The notes: generated from the letters alone by a model not told the origin. A stretch of 64,000 nucleotides of DNA from Frederiksenia canicola (GCF_011455495.1 NZ_CP015029.1:310001-374000), one strand, 5' to 3'. Shown: positions 16,878 to 27,829, counted from the stretch's first letter. Made by a program: numbers and translations.

Positions 16878-18020
16878 TTACTTGCCTAAATTATCAAAGA
16901 ATTTCTTCACGCCTTCGAAAAAACCTTGGTGTTTCGGGCGGTGTTGCCCTTTACCTTCGAGGCTTTCTTCCAATTTGCGTAATAGCGCTTTCTGTTCTTC
17001 ATTGAGCGATACAGGCGTTTCGATGATCACTTTGCAGATCAAATCACCAGTATGGTGCGAGCGTGGGCTGCTAATACCTTTAGCTCGAACACGGAACAAT
17101 TTGCCCGTTTGGGTTTCTGCCGGAATCTTCAACTTCACTCGTCCATCTAAAGTCGGCACTTCAATTTCACCACCAAGGGCGGCCATCGTGAAGCTGATCG
17201 GCACCTCGCAATAAAGATTTAAGCCATCACGCACGAAAATATCGTGTTCTTTCACGTGAATCACCACATATAAATCGCCTGCTGGTGCGCCGTTTTCGCC
17301 TGCCGCTCCTTCGCCCGATAAACGTAACTGGTTACCGGTATCTACGCCTGCAGGAATTGTGACAGAAAGATTTTTGGTTTTGTGAACACGTCCATCACCA
17401 TGGCAAGATTTACAAGGTTTTTCGATTTTCTTGCCAGTGCCATGACAAGTTGGACAGGTTTGCTCCGTCATAAAGAACCCTTGCTGACGGCGAATACGCC
17501 CTGAGCCATGACAGTGTGGACAGGTTTCTACTTTGCTACCAGCTTCTGCACCACTACCATGACAGGTATCACATTCGGCTAACGTTTGAATGCGAATATC
17601 TTTTTTCACACCTCGAACAGCTTCTTCAAGAGTAATTTCAAGGTTGTACTGTAAGTCGTCGCCACGTACCACACGCTGACGACCACGTCCGCCACCAAAA
17701 CCACCGCCGAACATTTCGCTGAAAATATCTTCAAAGCCGCCGAAACCGCCACCTCCAAATCCGCCGAAGCCACCGCCTCCACCAAATCCACCTTGTTCGA
17801 AGGCTTGATGACCGTATTGGTCGTACATTGCACGTTTTTCGCTATCGCCTAACACTTCGTAGGCTTCTTTGATCTCTTTAAATTTTTCTTCTGCTTCTTT
17901 GCTGCCTTGGTTTTTATCGGGGTGATGCTTTGCTGCCAAACGTTTATAGGCACGTTTGATCTCTTGTTCACTCGCCCCTTTGCTTAATCCAAGGACTTCA
18001 TAATAATCACGTTTTGACAT
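16878..18020 (-). CDS. dnaJ: Hsp40 co-chaperone DnaJ
   Basis: All DnaJ type I domains are present in the 380 residues: J domain with HPD ([14 protein letters not shown]), glycine/phenylalanine-rich linker (about residues 75-115), four CxxCxGxG zinc motifs ([32 protein letters not shown]) and the C-terminal substrate-binding domain. DnaJ delivers unfolded proteins to DnaK and stimulates its ATPase. Unusually, dnaJ is not next to dnaK: three small genes and a hairpin element lie between them, so it may depend on its own promoter. Ribosome site GGAACATTT lies before ATG 18020. Confidence 0.98.
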   Translation of the reverse strand: MSKRDYYEVLGLSKGASEQEIKRAYKRLAAKHHPDKNQGSKEAEEKFKEIKEAYEVLGDSEKRAMYDQYGHQAFEQGGFGGGGGFGGFGGGGFGGFEDIFSEMFGGGFGGGRGRQRVVRGDDLQYNLEITLEEAVRGVKKDIRIQTLAECDTCHGSGAEAGSKVETCPHCHGSGRIRRQQGFFMTEQTCPTCHGTGKKIEKPCKSCHGDGRVHKTKNLSVTIPAGVDTGNQLRLSGEGAAGENGAPAGDLYVVIHVKEHDIFVRDGLNLYCEVPISFTMAALGGEIEVPTLDGRVKLKIPAETQTGKLFRVRAKGISSPRSHHTGDLICKVIIETPVSLNEEQKALLRKLEESLEGKGQHRPKHQGFFEGVKKFFDNLGK

Positions 18021-18076
18021 AAATGTTCCGTTTTAAAATTTGTAAAATTTTGCTGAAATTTGACCGCTTGTTTTAT

Positions 18077-18193
18077 TCCCCTCTTTAGAAAAGAGGGGAT
18101 AGGGGAGATTTAATTGCGATTTTTTGTTTACGTATGAGCGTAAATTTAGTCTGCCAAATCTCCCCCATACCCCCTCTTTGCTAAAGAGGGGGC
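18077..18193. repeat. MITE-like hairpin element between dnaJ and the GyrI-like gene
   Basis: Two hairpins face each other. The left one is CCCCTCTTTAGAAAAGAGGGG followed by ATAGGGGAGATTT (18078-18113). The right one is AGTCTGCCAAATCTCCCCC then CCCCTCTTTGCTAAAGAGGGGG (18148-18192). The same two modules recur at 52934-53109. The left module here lacks the terminal TTGGCAGAC. Confidence 0.7.
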
Positions 18194-18196
18194 TTT

Positions 18197-18574
18197 TTAA
18201 CAATGCGCCACAATCGACACAAACACATCTACTCTGCCGTCTGGTTGATACTGCTCGAAATCAACCGTAAAAGCACGTCTTAATAAACCTTGTTTACCCT
18301 TGCGACAAATCGTGTCCCACGTTTCGCCAAGGTGTTCAACTTTGGTGCTGAATTTTTCGTACCAGGTTAAATCATCAAGCACAATCGGTGCATTATCATT
18401 TGGCGTTTCCGTTGCAATCGCAAACTCGTAACGGTTACCGTTGTCTTGATAGTTAAAGTAAACGCCGTAGCATTGGCTATTTTCAGGTAATTCAACGGAT
18501 TGCCAAAGTTGCTGAAAATCTTCGCCAGTTGCGGTTTGGTCGAATGTTTTTGTGATAATTGGGTAGAGTTTCAT
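18197..18574 (-). CDS. GyrI-like / effector-binding-domain protein
   Basis: A 125-residue single-domain protein. The pattern of a strand-rich N-terminus, QCYGVYFNYQDNGNRYEFAIATE, LTWYEKFST and the closing DFEQYQPDGRVDVFVSIVAH resembles the bacterial transcription activator effector-binding fold (GyrI, SbmC, Rob C-terminus, and Cass2-type integron proteins). Such proteins bind hydrophobic cationic ligands or gyrase; which applies here is not clear. It lacks a DNA-binding domain. The gene lies between dnaJ and dnaK with its own ribosome site, and immediately downstream of it is the hairpin element. Confidence 0.6.
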   Translation of the reverse strand: MKLYPIITKTFDQTATGEDFQQLWQSVELPENSQCYGVYFNYQDNGNRYEFAIATETPNDNAPIVLDDLTWYEKFSTKVEHLGETWDTICRKGKQGLLRRAFTVDFEQYQPDGRVDVFVSIVAHC

Positions 18575-18615
18575 TTCAGTACCTTTGTAAAAATCTGGTG
18601 AAAATTGATCGCTTG

Positions 18616-19041
18616 TTATTGTGCATTTTCTAAGGAAAACACCTGCTTTTTCAGGATTTCATCAATCTGCTTTTGTGATAAGCCCGAATCAATGAGCGTT
18701 TGTTCTAGCACTTTAAGCTGTTTCTCAAATGCCATTTTCGCGCGGTGCATGTTTTCCGCGATAAAGTCGGCGTTGAGATCGCTTTCGATGCGGTAAAATT
18801 TGATGTTCGACACGCACGGGTAGAACCAGTCAAATTTTGCAGTCAGCTCCTGAATTGCCAAGGTGCCGTGGGCTTCGCTCACGCCTTCACGCCCGAGATA
18901 CACGCTGCCCTGCAAATGCTCAAAGCCGTGCTGTTCCAACACGTTGCGCAAGTCATAGTAAGCGTTGTTATAGCTGGCGTTATGGTAATTGTCTTTCAGA
19001 CAATTTGTGTCCATATCAAAAGTAATTAGGTATCGGCTCAT
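18616..19041 (-). CDS. VapD-like (Cas2-fold) endoribonuclease-type protein
   Basis: The N-terminal 90 residues follow the VapD pattern: MSRYLITFDMDTNCL with an acidic residue at the end of the first strand, then NAYYDLRNVLEQHGFEHLQGSVYLG, and later FYPCVSNIKFYRIE. VapD proteins share the Cas2 ferredoxin-like fold and cleave RNA; in Haemophilus VapD is a toxin. This one is 141 residues, about 45 longer than Haemophilus VapD, with a helical C-terminal extension (AKMAFEKQLKVLEQ...). No adjacent antitoxin gene of the VapX type is recognised. Activity here is inferred from the family. Confidence 0.7.
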   Translation of the reverse strand: MSRYLITFDMDTNCLKDNYHNASYNNAYYDLRNVLEQHGFEHLQGSVYLGREGVSEAHGTLAIQELTAKFDWFYPCVSNIKFYRIESDLNADFIAENMHRAKMAFEKQLKVLEQTLIDSGLSQKQIDEILKKQVFSLENAQ

Positions 19042-19109
19042 AATTGCAAAATTTTCGTAAGATCTGACCCGCTGTATAGATCGAAAGGGCGTATTTCTAC
19101 GCCCTCGTA

Positions 19110-19370
19110 TTATGATTTAAACTGATTTCCTTTAGTATCTGTTCGAATAATCAATTGCCACTTTATATCCCTGCAAGAAATATGCTGAGATGAATTTTGT
19201 GGAGGTAAGGGATCATTCTCATTACAAGTTACTTCTTTCCCACAAGCAATACAGCGATAAATCCCTGAAACAGGCACCTTCTCCCCTGGAGAATATCTAT
19301 TATTCCAATGTTGCTTATCATTTTTTACTAATTGCAGGAAAACTTCTGTGTCTTTTGTATATGCTGCCAT
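19110..19370 (-). CDS. Small putative zinc-ribbon protein
   Basis: The 86-residue protein contains one CxxC (YRCIACGKEVTC) plus a later SCRD, so a single knuckle of Cys residues may bind zinc. The segment PGEKVPVSGIYRC is reminiscent of small conserved proteins of unknown role in Haemophilus relatives. It starts 46 bases after the dnaK stop on the same strand and may receive dnaK read-through. No function is assigned. Confidence 0.55.
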   Translation of the reverse strand: MAAYTKDTEVFLQLVKNDKQHWNNRYSPGEKVPVSGIYRCIACGKEVTCNENDPLPPQNSSQHISCRDIKWQLIIRTDTKGNQFKS

Positions 19371-19384
19371 AATAATTCTCCGCT

Positions 19385-19405
19385 AAAGGGGGAAATTCTT
19401 CCCCC
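19385..19405 (-). terminator. Weak hairpin after dnaK
   Basis: Arms GGGGGAA and TTCCCCC with a four-base loop, followed by only three T on the minus strand. It may attenuate rather than fully end the dnaK transcript before the zinc-ribbon gene. Confidence 0.4.
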
Positions 19406-19415
19406 AATTATAAGA

Positions 19416-21317
19416 TTACTTATTGTCCTTCACTTCTTCAAACTCAGCATCCACTACGCCGTCATCTTTTTGGCTTTGTTGAGCTTGTTGCTGACCTTGT
19501 TGAGCCTGTGCTTGACCTGCTTGGATAAGTGGTTCTGACACTTTCACTAAGGCTTCGATTTTCGCTTCGATGTCTGCTTTGTCTTCGCCTTTTGTAGCTT
19601 TTTCAAGATCTGCGACCGCTTGTTCAATCTTCGCTTTGTCGTCCGCATTTAATGCTTCGCCTGCTTCAGTGATTTGTTTACGAGTTGAGTGAACAATCGC
19701 ATCGGCTTGGTTACGAGTTTGGACTAACTCTTCAAATTTGCGGTCTGCTTCAGCGTTTGCTTCGGCATCACGTACCATTTGTTCCACTTCCGCATCACTT
19801 AAACCAGAAGAGGCTTTGATGGTGATTTTTTGCTCTTTACCAGTGTTCTTATCTTTCGCTGACACGTGTAAAATACCGTCCGCATCAATGTCGAAAGTTA
19901 CTTCGATTTGTGGCATACCACGTGGTGCAGGCTGGATACCATCTAGGTTGAATTGACCTAGCGATTTGTTATCGCTTGCACGTTTACGCTCACCTTGTAA
20001 CACGTGAATGGTTACTGCACTTTGGTTGTCTTGTGCTGTTGAGAACACTTGGCTGTGTTTCGTTGGGATTGTGGTATTTTTCTCAATGAGTTTGGTCATT
20101 ACTTCGCCCATTGTTTCGATACCTAATGATAACGGAGTGACGTCTAATAAAAGCACGTCCGTTACATCGCCCGCTAATACACCACCTTGCACTGCCGCAC
20201 CGATTGCCACCGCTTCGTCTGGGTTCACGTCTTTACGAGGTTCTTTGCCGAAGAATTCTGCCACTTTTTGTTGCACTAATGGCATACGAGTTTGACCACC
20301 CACTAAAATCACATCGTTAATTTCAGAAACAGATAAACCTGCGTCTGCTAATGCCACTTTTACTGGCTCTAATGAGCGAGCAACTAAATCTTCAACTAAG
20401 GCTTCTAATTTCGCACGTGTTACGGTTAATACTAAGTGTTTCGGGCCTGTTGCATCTGCGGTAATGTACGGTAAGTTCACTTCCGTAGATTGTGCTGAAG
20501 AAAGTTCGATTTTCGCTTTCTCTGCTGCCTCTTTCACACGTTGCATTGCCATTGAGTCGTTGCGTAAATCCACGCCTTGCTCTTTTTGGAACTCTTCAAC
20601 AAGGTAGTTGATTAAACGGTTGTCAAAGTCTTCACCACCTAAGTGAGTATCACCGTTAGTTGCACGCACTTCAAAAGTTTGTTCGCCGTCGAAGTTATCA
20701 ATTTCGATGATGGATAAGTCGAATGTACCACCCCCCAAGTCGTAAACCGCAATGATTTGGTTCTCTTTCTTAGAGTCTAAACCGTACGCTAATGCCGCTG
20801 CAGTGGGTTCGTTGATGATACGTTTCACTTCTAAACCAGCAATACGACCTGCATCTTTAGTTGCTTGACGTTGTGCATCGTTGAAGTACGCAGGCACAGT
20901 TATTACCGCTTCGGTTACTGGCTCACCTAAGAAATCTTCTGCGGTTTTCTTCATTTTTTTCAACACTTCTGCAGAGATTTGCGGTGGTGCCATTTTTTCG
21001 CCTTTTGCAACTACCCACGCATCGCCATTGTCTGCTTTCGTGATTTCAAATGGCATAATTTTGATGTCTTTTTGGACTTCTTGGTCTTCAAAGCGACGAC
21101 CGATTAAACGCTTGATTGCAAATAATGTATTTTTCGGGTTCGTGATCGCCTGACGTTTTGCTGGCTGCCCCACTAAAGTTTCTTTATCGGTATAAGCAAT
21201 AATTGATGGCGTTGTACGTGCACCTTCTGCGTTTTCCAATACACGTGGTTTGTCACCGTCCATTACCGCTACACAAGAGTTAGTTGTACCTAAGTCAATA
21301 CCAATGATTTTTCCCAT
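19416..21317 (-). CDS. dnaK: Hsp70 chaperone DnaK
   Basis: The 633 residues match DnaK throughout: [16 protein letters not shown] at the N-terminus, [32 protein letters not shown], the substrate-binding domain and a Q/A-rich tail ([17 protein letters not shown]) ending EEVKDNK (EEVD-like tails are eukaryotic; EFEEVKD is bacterial). It uses ATP to bind and release unfolded proteins with DnaJ and GrpE. A sigma-32-like promoter lies upstream. The neighbour on the far side is trkH, which ends with its own terminators. Confidence 0.99.
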   Translation of the reverse strand: MGKIIGIDLGTTNSCVAVMDGDKPRVLENAEGARTTPSIIAYTDKETLVGQPAKRQAITNPKNTLFAIKRLIGRRFEDQEVQKDIKIMPFEITKADNGDAWVVAKGEKMAPPQISAEVLKKMKKTAEDFLGEPVTEAVITVPAYFNDAQRQATKDAGRIAGLEVKRIINEPTAAALAYGLDSKKENQIIAVYDLGGGTFDLSIIEIDNFDGEQTFEVRATNGDTHLGGEDFDNRLINYLVEEFQKEQGVDLRNDSMAMQRVKEAAEKAKIELSSAQSTEVNLPYITADATGPKHLVLTVTRAKLEALVEDLVARSLEPVKVALADAGLSVSEINDVILVGGQTRMPLVQQKVAEFFGKEPRKDVNPDEAVAIGAAVQGGVLAGDVTDVLLLDVTPLSLGIETMGEVMTKLIEKNTTIPTKHSQVFSTAQDNQSAVTIHVLQGERKRASDNKSLGQFNLDGIQPAPRGMPQIEVTFDIDADGILHVSAKDKNTGKEQKITIKASSGLSDAEVEQMVRDAEANAEADRKFEELVQTRNQADAIVHSTRKQITEAGEALNADDKAKIEQAVADLEKATKGEDKADIEAKIEALVKVSEPLIQAGQAQAQQGQQQAQQSQKDDGVVDAEFEEVKDNK

Positions 21318-21367
21318 TTTTTGATTCCTCTACATAAAATTTGGTAATTTTGTTTCAGTTAGCGACA

Positions 21368-21395
21368 AAATTGTGATTTTTCACAACATTTCAAG
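21368..21395 (-). promoter_or_regulatory. Candidate sigma-32 promoter of dnaK
   Basis: On the minus strand CTTGAAA (21395-21389) is followed after 13 bases by CACAATTT (21375-21368). The first box matches the sigma-32 -35 consensus exactly; the second resembles CCCCATTT. It lies about 50 bases before the dnaK start. Confidence 0.6.
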
Positions 21396-21407
21396 GGCTA
21401 ATCAAAA

Positions 21408-21450
21408 CATTTTTCAAAAAAGAAACGGGAAGTTGTGCGACGTTCCCGTT
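21408..21450 (-). terminator. Terminator between trkH and dnaK
   Basis: On the minus strand AACGGGAA (21450-21443) and TTCCCGTT (21431-21424) form an 8-bp stem with an 11-base loop, followed by TCTTTTTT. Confidence 0.75.
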
Positions 21451-21526
21451 CAGACGAAGCAGTAAATAGGGCTAAAAAAAGGGAGTTCAAGGGGGGAATT
21501 AAAAATTTTTTGAAAAATTTCACCGC

Positions 21527-21592
21527 AAGCGGTCAGTTCCTTGCCACATTTTGCAAATTGATTTGCAAAAAAACGGTTGGAACTGACCGCTT
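21527..21592 (-). terminator. Inverted uptake-signal pair after trkH
   Basis: AAGCGGTCAGTTCC (21527-21540) and GGAACTGACCGCTT (21579-21592) are perfect 14-base complements. The 38-base loop is rich in A and T, and the minus strand beyond the stem reads GTGAAATTTTTC. Paired uptake signals often double as terminators in this family; this one starts 4 bases after the trkH stop. Confidence 0.5.
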
Positions 21593-21595
21593 GTC

Positions 21596-23080
21596 TTAGT
21601 CTTTCCAGAAGGTTGGGCTGAGAATAACCAATAGCGTAAAGACTTCTAATCGCCCACAAACCATCGCAAAAGTCAGCACCCATTTGGCACTGTCTGGCAC
21701 TTGTACGAAATTGCTGCTCACAGCACCGAGAGCAGGCCCGAGATTATTCATACTCGCAATCACCGCATTCAGTGCATCAAAAGTGTCCATACCGCACGCA
21801 ATCGTTGCAATCCAACAGACAATAAAAACGAAGAAATAGGCGGAGAAAAATGCCCAGACGCCATCAACGATTTGTTCGGATAAAACGTGTCTGCCCAATT
21901 TGATCGGCTGGATAACGTTAGGGTGAATAAAACGGTGAATTTCTCGCTTTCCTTGCAAATAAAGCAATAGCACACGGAACATTTTCAACCCGCCGCCCGT
22001 AGAGCCTGCACAGCCGCCAATAAAGGAGGCCAGTACCAACAATAACGGCAAAAACGAAGGCCAACTGCTGAAATCATTTGTAGTAAACCCTGCAGTGGTC
22101 GAAATCGAAACTGATTGGAACAATGCCTGCGACAGTGTCGTTTCAGGATCATCAAAATAGCTGTACGCCCAGAGCAATACCACACAAATGAGAAACAGCG
22201 AAAGTTGCACTAAAATAAAAAAACGAAACTCATAATCCCGCCAATAGTGATGCAAAATATTGCGTTGCATTTTGCTTTTATATCGACCTTGGAATTGATC
22301 AAATAAAGCAAAGTGTAAGGCAAAGTTACAGGCAGAAATCAGCAAAAAGAAGACCGTAATGTAATTGATCGTCTCGCTATTAAAATAGCCGATACTGGCA
22401 TCGTGCGTTGAAAATCCACCAATCGCCACCGTTGCAAAACTATGACAAATCGCATCAAACACGCTCATTCCTGCCAACCAAAATGCGGTAGCACAAAGCA
22501 CGGTGAGAGAAACATAAATCAGCCACAAGGCTTTTGCTGTTTCGGCAATACGAGGTCGCATTTTCTGCTCTTTAAGTGGACCAGGCATCTCAGCACGATA
22601 AAGCTGCATTCCGCCGATGCCTAACAAAGGAATAATTGCCACCGCAAGTACGATGATCCCCATTCCGCCAAGCCATTGCAAAAATTGACGGTAGAACAAA
22701 ATTGCTTTCGGCAAGCTATCCAAGCCTGTAATGACCGTTGCCCCAGTGGTTGTTAGTCCTGAAAACGATTCGAAAATAGACTGCGAAAAATTCAAATCAG
22801 GATTTTCCAATAGAATGAACGGCACTGCCCCCAAGGAGCCAAGTACCACCCAAAACAGCACCACAATCAAGAAACCTTCCCGTGAACGCAATTCATATTT
22901 GTAATGTCGGCAAAGCCACCACAGCACGGTCCCCACCGAAAAATTCAGCACAAATGCTTCAAGGAACGACTTACCACCGCCATCACCATAAATCAATGCG
23001 ACAAACGCAGGCACTAACATGGTAAAGGAGAAACACATCACCAAAATGCCGACAATGCGAATAATTGAGAGAAACTGCAC
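21596..23080 (-). CDS. trkH: Trk/Ktr-type potassium uptake membrane subunit
   Basis: The 494-residue membrane protein has four M1-P-M2 potassium-channel-like repeats whose pore loops are readable: LTTTGATVITG, VAIGGFSTHD, STTAGFTTND and MNNLGPALG. This is the TrkH K+-translocating subunit, which works with the cytosolic TrkA regulator (not in the window) in the inner membrane. The length matches E. coli TrkH (483). It is divergent from epmA. No frameshift or missing pore glycine is seen. Confidence 0.95.
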   Translation of the reverse strand: MQFLSIIRIVGILVMCFSFTMLVPAFVALIYGDGGGKSFLEAFVLNFSVGTVLWWLCRHYKYELRSREGFLIVVLFWVVLGSLGAVPFILLENPDLNFSQSIFESFSGLTTTGATVITGLDSLPKAILFYRQFLQWLGGMGIIVLAVAIIPLLGIGGMQLYRAEMPGPLKEQKMRPRIAETAKALWLIYVSLTVLCATAFWLAGMSVFDAICHSFATVAIGGFSTHDASIGYFNSETINYITVFFLLISACNFALHFALFDQFQGRYKSKMQRNILHHYWRDYEFRFFILVQLSLFLICVVLLWAYSYFDDPETTLSQALFQSVSISTTAGFTTNDFSSWPSFLPLLLVLASFIGGCAGSTGGGLKMFRVLLLYLQGKREIHRFIHPNVIQPIKLGRHVLSEQIVDGVWAFFSAYFFVFIVCWIATIACGMDTFDALNAVIASMNNLGPALGAVSSNFVQVPDSAKWVLTFAMVCGRLEVFTLLVILSPTFWKD

Positions 23081-23189
23081 GTTTAATCCTTCAAATGCTA
23101 AAACGGCTAAATGGTACTCCGCTTTTGTGTGCAGTCAAATTTTTTCTCCGTTATAATGCCGCCATTTTGATTACAAGCGGTTAGATTCT

Positions 23190-24173
23190 ATGGAAAATTT
23201 GCAAAATTGCTCGCTCGATTGGAAACCATCGGCGAGCATTAAAAATTTAATTCAACGAGCGAAAATCATCCATGAAATTCGCCAATTTTTTACCGAACGG
23301 GGCGTGTTGGAAGTCGAAACACCAGCAATGAGTGAGTTTTCCGTGACGGACGTGCACCTTTCAACTTTCAGCACTCAATTTTTGTCGCCGTTTGCCAATC
23401 AAGCGAAAAGGCTACATTTGATCACCAGCCCCGAATACCATATGAAACGGCTGTTGGCGTGCGGTAGTGGACCCATTTTTCAGCTTTGTCGCGTTTTTCG
23501 CAACGAAGAAGCCGGCAAACGCCACAACCCTGAATTTACGATGTTGGAATGGTATCGTCCACATTTCGATATGTACCGTTTAATCAATGAAGTCGATGAT
23601 CTACTGCAACAAATTTTGGATTGCGAGCCTGCGGAATCTTTCAGCTATCAGTTTGTATTCCAAACTTACGTTGGTTTAGATCCGCTTTCCGCCAGCAAAT
23701 CACAGCTGGTTGCCAAGGCCCGTGAGCATGGCTTGCAATGTGATGAAAACGAGCAGAGGGATACCCTGTTGCAATTTTTATTTAGTGAAGTGGTCGAAGC
23801 CCATATCGGCAAAGAGCGACCAACAGTGGTTTACCATTTTCCTGCTACGCAAGCGGCTCTCGCTCAAATTAGCACGGAAGATCACCGTATTGCCGAACGA
23901 TTTGAGTTCTATTATAAAGGATTGGAACTCGCCAATGGCTTCCACGAATTAAGCGATGCTAACGAACAATTCCGCCGCTTTGAACAAGACAACAAACAGC
24001 GGGAAGAAATGGGGCTCCCCCGGCAGCAACTCGACAGCCGTTTCCTTGAGGCCTTAAAAGCGGGGATCCCAAACTGTTCCGGTGTAGCACTCGGGGTTGA
24101 TCGTTTACTGATGATTGCGATGGATGCAGATCGAATTGATGAGGTAATGGCGTTCAGTGTGGATAGAGCTTAG
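23190..24173 (+). CDS. epmA: EF-P lysyltransferase (EpmA/PoxA/GenX)
   Basis: A 327-residue class II synthetase catalytic core with no anticodon domain, as in EpmA. Motif 2 is [19 protein letters not shown] near residue 105, and motif 3 is [12 protein letters not shown] near residue 308. EpmA attaches (R)-beta-lysine to the conserved lysine of elongation factor P, which helps ribosomes pass polyproline stretches such as the hexapeptide repeats in this window's autotransporter. A -10-like TATAAT (23152-23157) and an uptake signal precede the ATG. Confidence 0.95.
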   Translation: MENLQNCSLDWKPSASIKNLIQRAKIIHEIRQFFTERGVLEVETPAMSEFSVTDVHLSTFSTQFLSPFANQAKRLHLITSPEYHMKRLLACGSGPIFQLCRVFRNEEAGKRHNPEFTMLEWYRPHFDMYRLINEVDDLLQQILDCEPAESFSYQFVFQTYVGLDPLSASKSQLVAKAREHGLQCDENEQRDTLLQFLFSEVVEAHIGKERPTVVYHFPATQAALAQISTEDHRIAERFEFYYKGLELANGFHELSDANEQFRRFEQDNKQREEMGLPRQQLDSRFLEALKAGIPNCSGVALGVDRLLMIAMDADRIDEVMAFSVDRA

Positions 24174-24239
24174 GCAATTTGTAAAAAATTGGTAGAATCT
24201 TACCGCTTGTGATATCAACAACTTAATTTAGGATAGATT

Positions 24240-25028
24240 TTGAATAACTTATTTATCATCGACAGCCACTGTCATTTAGACAGTCTCGATTACGACACTC
24301 GGCACAAAAATGTGGACGAGGTGCTCGACAACGCTAAGGCTCGTGGCGTGCAGCATTTTATTTCGATTTGTACCACCGTTGGGCGTTTTGAAAAAATGAA
24401 ACAGCTCACCGCACATCGTCCTGAAGTCTCACTTTCGTGTGGGGTTCATCCGCTCAATGTGGAAGAAGAGCCCTTTGATTACGAAAAGTTGTTTGAATTT
24501 GTGCAAGATCCTCGAGTAGTCGCCGTTGGTGAAACTGGGTTGGATTATCACTACACCCCCGAAACCAAGGCATTGCAACAATCCTTATTTGAACAACAAA
24601 TTGAAATGGCTAAACAGGTAAACAAACCGTTAATTGTCCATACTCGCTCTGCTCGAGAAGATACGATGCATTTTCTTGAAAAAGGTAATGCCGAGCAATG
24701 CGGCGGTGTGTTACATTGCTTCACTGAGGATTGGACAATGGCAAAAAGTGCCTTGGATATTGGGTTTTATATCTCCATTTCAGGTATTATTACCTTTCGC
24801 AATGCCGAAGAATTACGGGATGTAGTGCGAAAAGTCCCACTTGATCGGCTATTAGTCGAAACGGATTCACCATATCTTGCTCCGATTCCTTATCGCGGCA
24901 AGCCGAACCAGCCTGCTTATGTGCGTGAGGTGTGTGAATATGTCGCAACTTTGAAAGGCATTTCGCTGGAAGAAATGGCACAAATTACGACGCAAAATGT
25001 CAAAAATTTATTTAAAATCAATCAATAA
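24240..25028 (+). CDS. ycfH: TatD-family metal-dependent hydrolase
   Basis: The start is TTG at 24240, because no ATG or GTG lies between the upstream stop and the metal motif HCHLD at residues 10-14; an AGGAT site precedes it. Further metal ligands appear as [23 protein letters not shown] and LVETDSPYL. TatD proteins are 3'-5' DNases or related phosphodiester hydrolases of the amidohydrolase fold; this one fits the YcfH branch at 262 residues. It starts 66 bases after epmA and is followed 9 bases on by a DUF1523 gene. Confidence 0.92.
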   Translation: MNNLFIIDSHCHLDSLDYDTRHKNVDEVLDNAKARGVQHFISICTTVGRFEKMKQLTAHRPEVSLSCGVHPLNVEEEPFDYEKLFEFVQDPRVVAVGETGLDYHYTPETKALQQSLFEQQIEMAKQVNKPLIVHTRSAREDTMHFLEKGNAEQCGGVLHCFTEDWTMAKSALDIGFYISISGIITFRNAEELRDVVRKVPLDRLLVETDSPYLAPIPYRGKPNQPAYVREVCEYVATLKGISLEEMAQITTQNVKNLFKINQ

Positions 25029-25037
25029 GGAGTCATT

Positions 25038-25565
25038 ATGAAAGCAATGATCAAATATTTTCTCATTTTAGTCACCCTTTCACTCCACATCGTTCTGATT
25101 GGTGCGGTTAATTACGCGTTCCCAAGTTACGAAACCACAACGGTAACGGGCATGGAGGTTCGCAGAATGGATAAAGACGGCTTACTCAGTGCGGCAAACC
25201 CTGCTGATGGTGCTGTGCGAGATGTTTATTTTTTATTCACCGAAGAGCCTGAAACCAAAAAAGTCATGGTTTACCGCAACGAAGACACTGGCTGGGGCTT
25301 ACCGTTCTACTTCAAATTCAACTCAGCGGATATTCAAGCCAAAGCACAAGCCTATGCCAATGAGAAAAAGCAAGTTGAAATTAAATATTACGGCTGGCGA
25401 ATCAACTGGTTGAATGAATTCCGTAATATCGTCTCAATCAAACCACTTGCCGAAGGCGACTCAGGCTCGCACCCATGGTTTAGCTACATTTTCTACGCCC
25501 TGTTTGCATTGACCTTTTTCTTGTCTGTGCAAGTGATCCGTGGCTGGTTTGATAGTTCAAAATAA
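25038..25565 (+). CDS. DUF1523-type membrane protein
   Basis: The 175-residue protein has a hydrophobic N-terminal anchor (residues 6-26) and a C-terminal membrane segment (about 152-168), with a periplasmic domain between: PSYETTTVTGMEVRRMDK, DVYFLFTEE, EDTGWGLPFYFKFNSADIQ, YGWR. This matches my memory of the DUF1523 family, which has no known function. It begins 9 bases after tatD and ends 9 bases before lpxH, so the three genes probably form one operon. Confidence 0.75.
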   Translation: MKAMIKYFLILVTLSLHIVLIGAVNYAFPSYETTTVTGMEVRRMDKDGLLSAANPADGAVRDVYFLFTEEPETKKVMVYRNEDTGWGLPFYFKFNSADIQAKAQAYANEKKQVEIKYYGWRINWLNEFRNIVSIKPLAEGDSGSHPWFSYIFYALFALTFFLSVQVIRGWFDSSK

Positions 25566-25574
25566 TAGCTCACT

Positions 25575-26300
25575 ATGCACTACTTCATCGCCGATCTTCA
25601 TTTAAACGAACGCCAACCTGAAATCACCGAGCTGTTTTTGCAATTTATGCGAGAAAACGCACCGCTTGCAGACTCGGTTTATATTTTGGGGGATTTATTT
25701 GATTTTTGGATTGGCGATGATGAAGACTCCGAGCTGATCCGCACAGTCAAAACCGCCATTCAAACTCTCACCACTCAAGGCGTGCCGTGTTATTTTATTT
25801 GTGGCAATCGCGATTTTTTGCTGGGTAAAACATTTGCCGAACAGACAGGAATGCAGTTGCTGCCAGATTATTATCTGATTGATCTATATGGCAAAAAAAC
25901 CTTGATCTGTCACGGTGATACGCTCTGCATTGATGATATCAAATACCAACAATTTCGGCGTAAAGTACACCAAAAATGGCGGCAACGGTTGTTTTTGTGT
26001 TTGCCATTGTGGCTGAGACTAAAAATCGCTCACAAAATTCGAGCCAAAAGCCGAGCCGATAAAGGCACAAAATCGGCACAAATTATGGACATCAATCCGC
26101 AATTCACCGCTGAAACCGTGGCAAATTTGGGGGCAGAGTGGTTGATCCACGGACACACTCACAAACAAGCCGTGCATATTTGCAACATTTCGAGCGAATC
26201 TGACCGCTTGTTTACCCGTATCGTGCTAGGCGATTGGGGCAAAACGGCCTCTATTTTGGCAGTAGACGAAAAGGGTTTTGCGTTTAATGAAATACGCTAA
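25575..26300 (+). CDS. lpxH: UDP-2,3-diacylglucosamine pyrophosphatase
   Basis: A 241-residue calcineurin-like phosphoesterase. Metal motifs are IADLHLNE (D7, H9), [26 protein letters not shown] and HGHTHKQA, exactly the LpxH set. It removes UMP from UDP-2,3-diacylglucosamine to give lipid X in lipid A synthesis, at the inner face of the inner membrane. It is the last gene of the tatD operon. An uptake-signal core is embedded in the coding end (ESDRLFTRI). Confidence 0.95.
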   Translation: MHYFIADLHLNERQPEITELFLQFMRENAPLADSVYILGDLFDFWIGDDEDSELIRTVKTAIQTLTTQGVPCYFICGNRDFLLGKTFAEQTGMQLLPDYYLIDLYGKKTLICHGDTLCIDDIKYQQFRRKVHQKWRQRLFLCLPLWLRLKIAHKIRAKSRADKGTKSAQIMDINPQFTAETVANLGAEWLIHGHTHKQAVHICNISSESDRLFTRIVLGDWGKTASILAVDEKGFAFNEIR

Positions 26301-26406
26301 ACCCAATTGCGTTCATCTTTTCCTAACGAGCACACCAGACCAAACTCGTTGAAACTTTGGCAAAATCCCTTTATCATTTGATTTTGCGATTTATTCTCAC
26401 TTATAT

Positions 26407-26766
26407 ATGAAACCAATTTTTATTCTTTCAGGGTTACTATTTGTTGTGCTAGGCGGCATCGGCGTTGTCGTACCAGGGCTACCAACCACGCCATTTCTGT
26501 TGGCCGCGTTGTACTGTTTCGGCAAAAGCTCTGAGAGGTTACATACTTGGTTTCTTGGCACGAAAATTTATCAAAAATACCTTAAAGAATATGACCAACG
26601 CCGTGCAATGACGATGAAACAGAAAATTTCCATTCTCGCTTTTGCCGCACCTTTTTGTATTTTTGCGTTTTTCGCCCTACCAAACATTTGGGGAAAAATC
26701 GCCATGATCTTAGTCATTATTTTCCAGTATTACTATTTCTTCTTTAAAATCAAAACTATTCGATAG
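26407..26766 (+). CDS. DUF454 (YbaN-type) inner-membrane protein
   Basis: The 119-residue protein begins MKPIFILSGLLFVVLGGIGVVVPGLPTTPFLL, the DUF454 signature with GxxxPxLPTTPF, and has further membrane segments near residues 70-90 and 92-110. The family, including E. coli YbaN, is of unknown function. It lies alone between lpxH and mog with no clear operon. Confidence 0.85.
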   Translation: MKPIFILSGLLFVVLGGIGVVVPGLPTTPFLLAALYCFGKSSERLHTWFLGTKIYQKYLKEYDQRRAMTMKQKISILAFAAPFCIFAFFALPNIWGKIAMILVIIFQYYYFFFKIKTIR

Positions 26767-26797
26767 CCCCTTTTCTCGCCCCACAAGCGGTGAGTTT

Positions 26798-26827
26798 TTG
26801 GCAAAATGTTGCAAAATGCGATATGAT
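26798..26827 (+). promoter_or_regulatory. Candidate sigma-70 promoter of mog
   Basis: TTGGCA (26798-26803) and TATGAT (26822-26827) are separated by 18 bases. This places transcription start just beyond 26830 and supports the downstream ATG at 26862 as the mog start. Confidence 0.5.
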
Positions 26828-26861
26828 GCACGTCCCATTTTTTGCAAAAAATTCTCTCGAA

Positions 26862-27804
<943 letters not shown>

Positions 27805-27829
27805 CGACAATGCCCTATAAGGACAATCC

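Noticed and set aside
19738-21153. Several plus-strand ORFs inside dnaK
   Set aside because: They are antisense shadows of a highly conserved gene with no starts or domains of their own.
21450-21683. ORF overlapping the trkH 3' end
   Set aside because: It covers the terminator region and the trkH coding end in another frame; TrkH is well supported.
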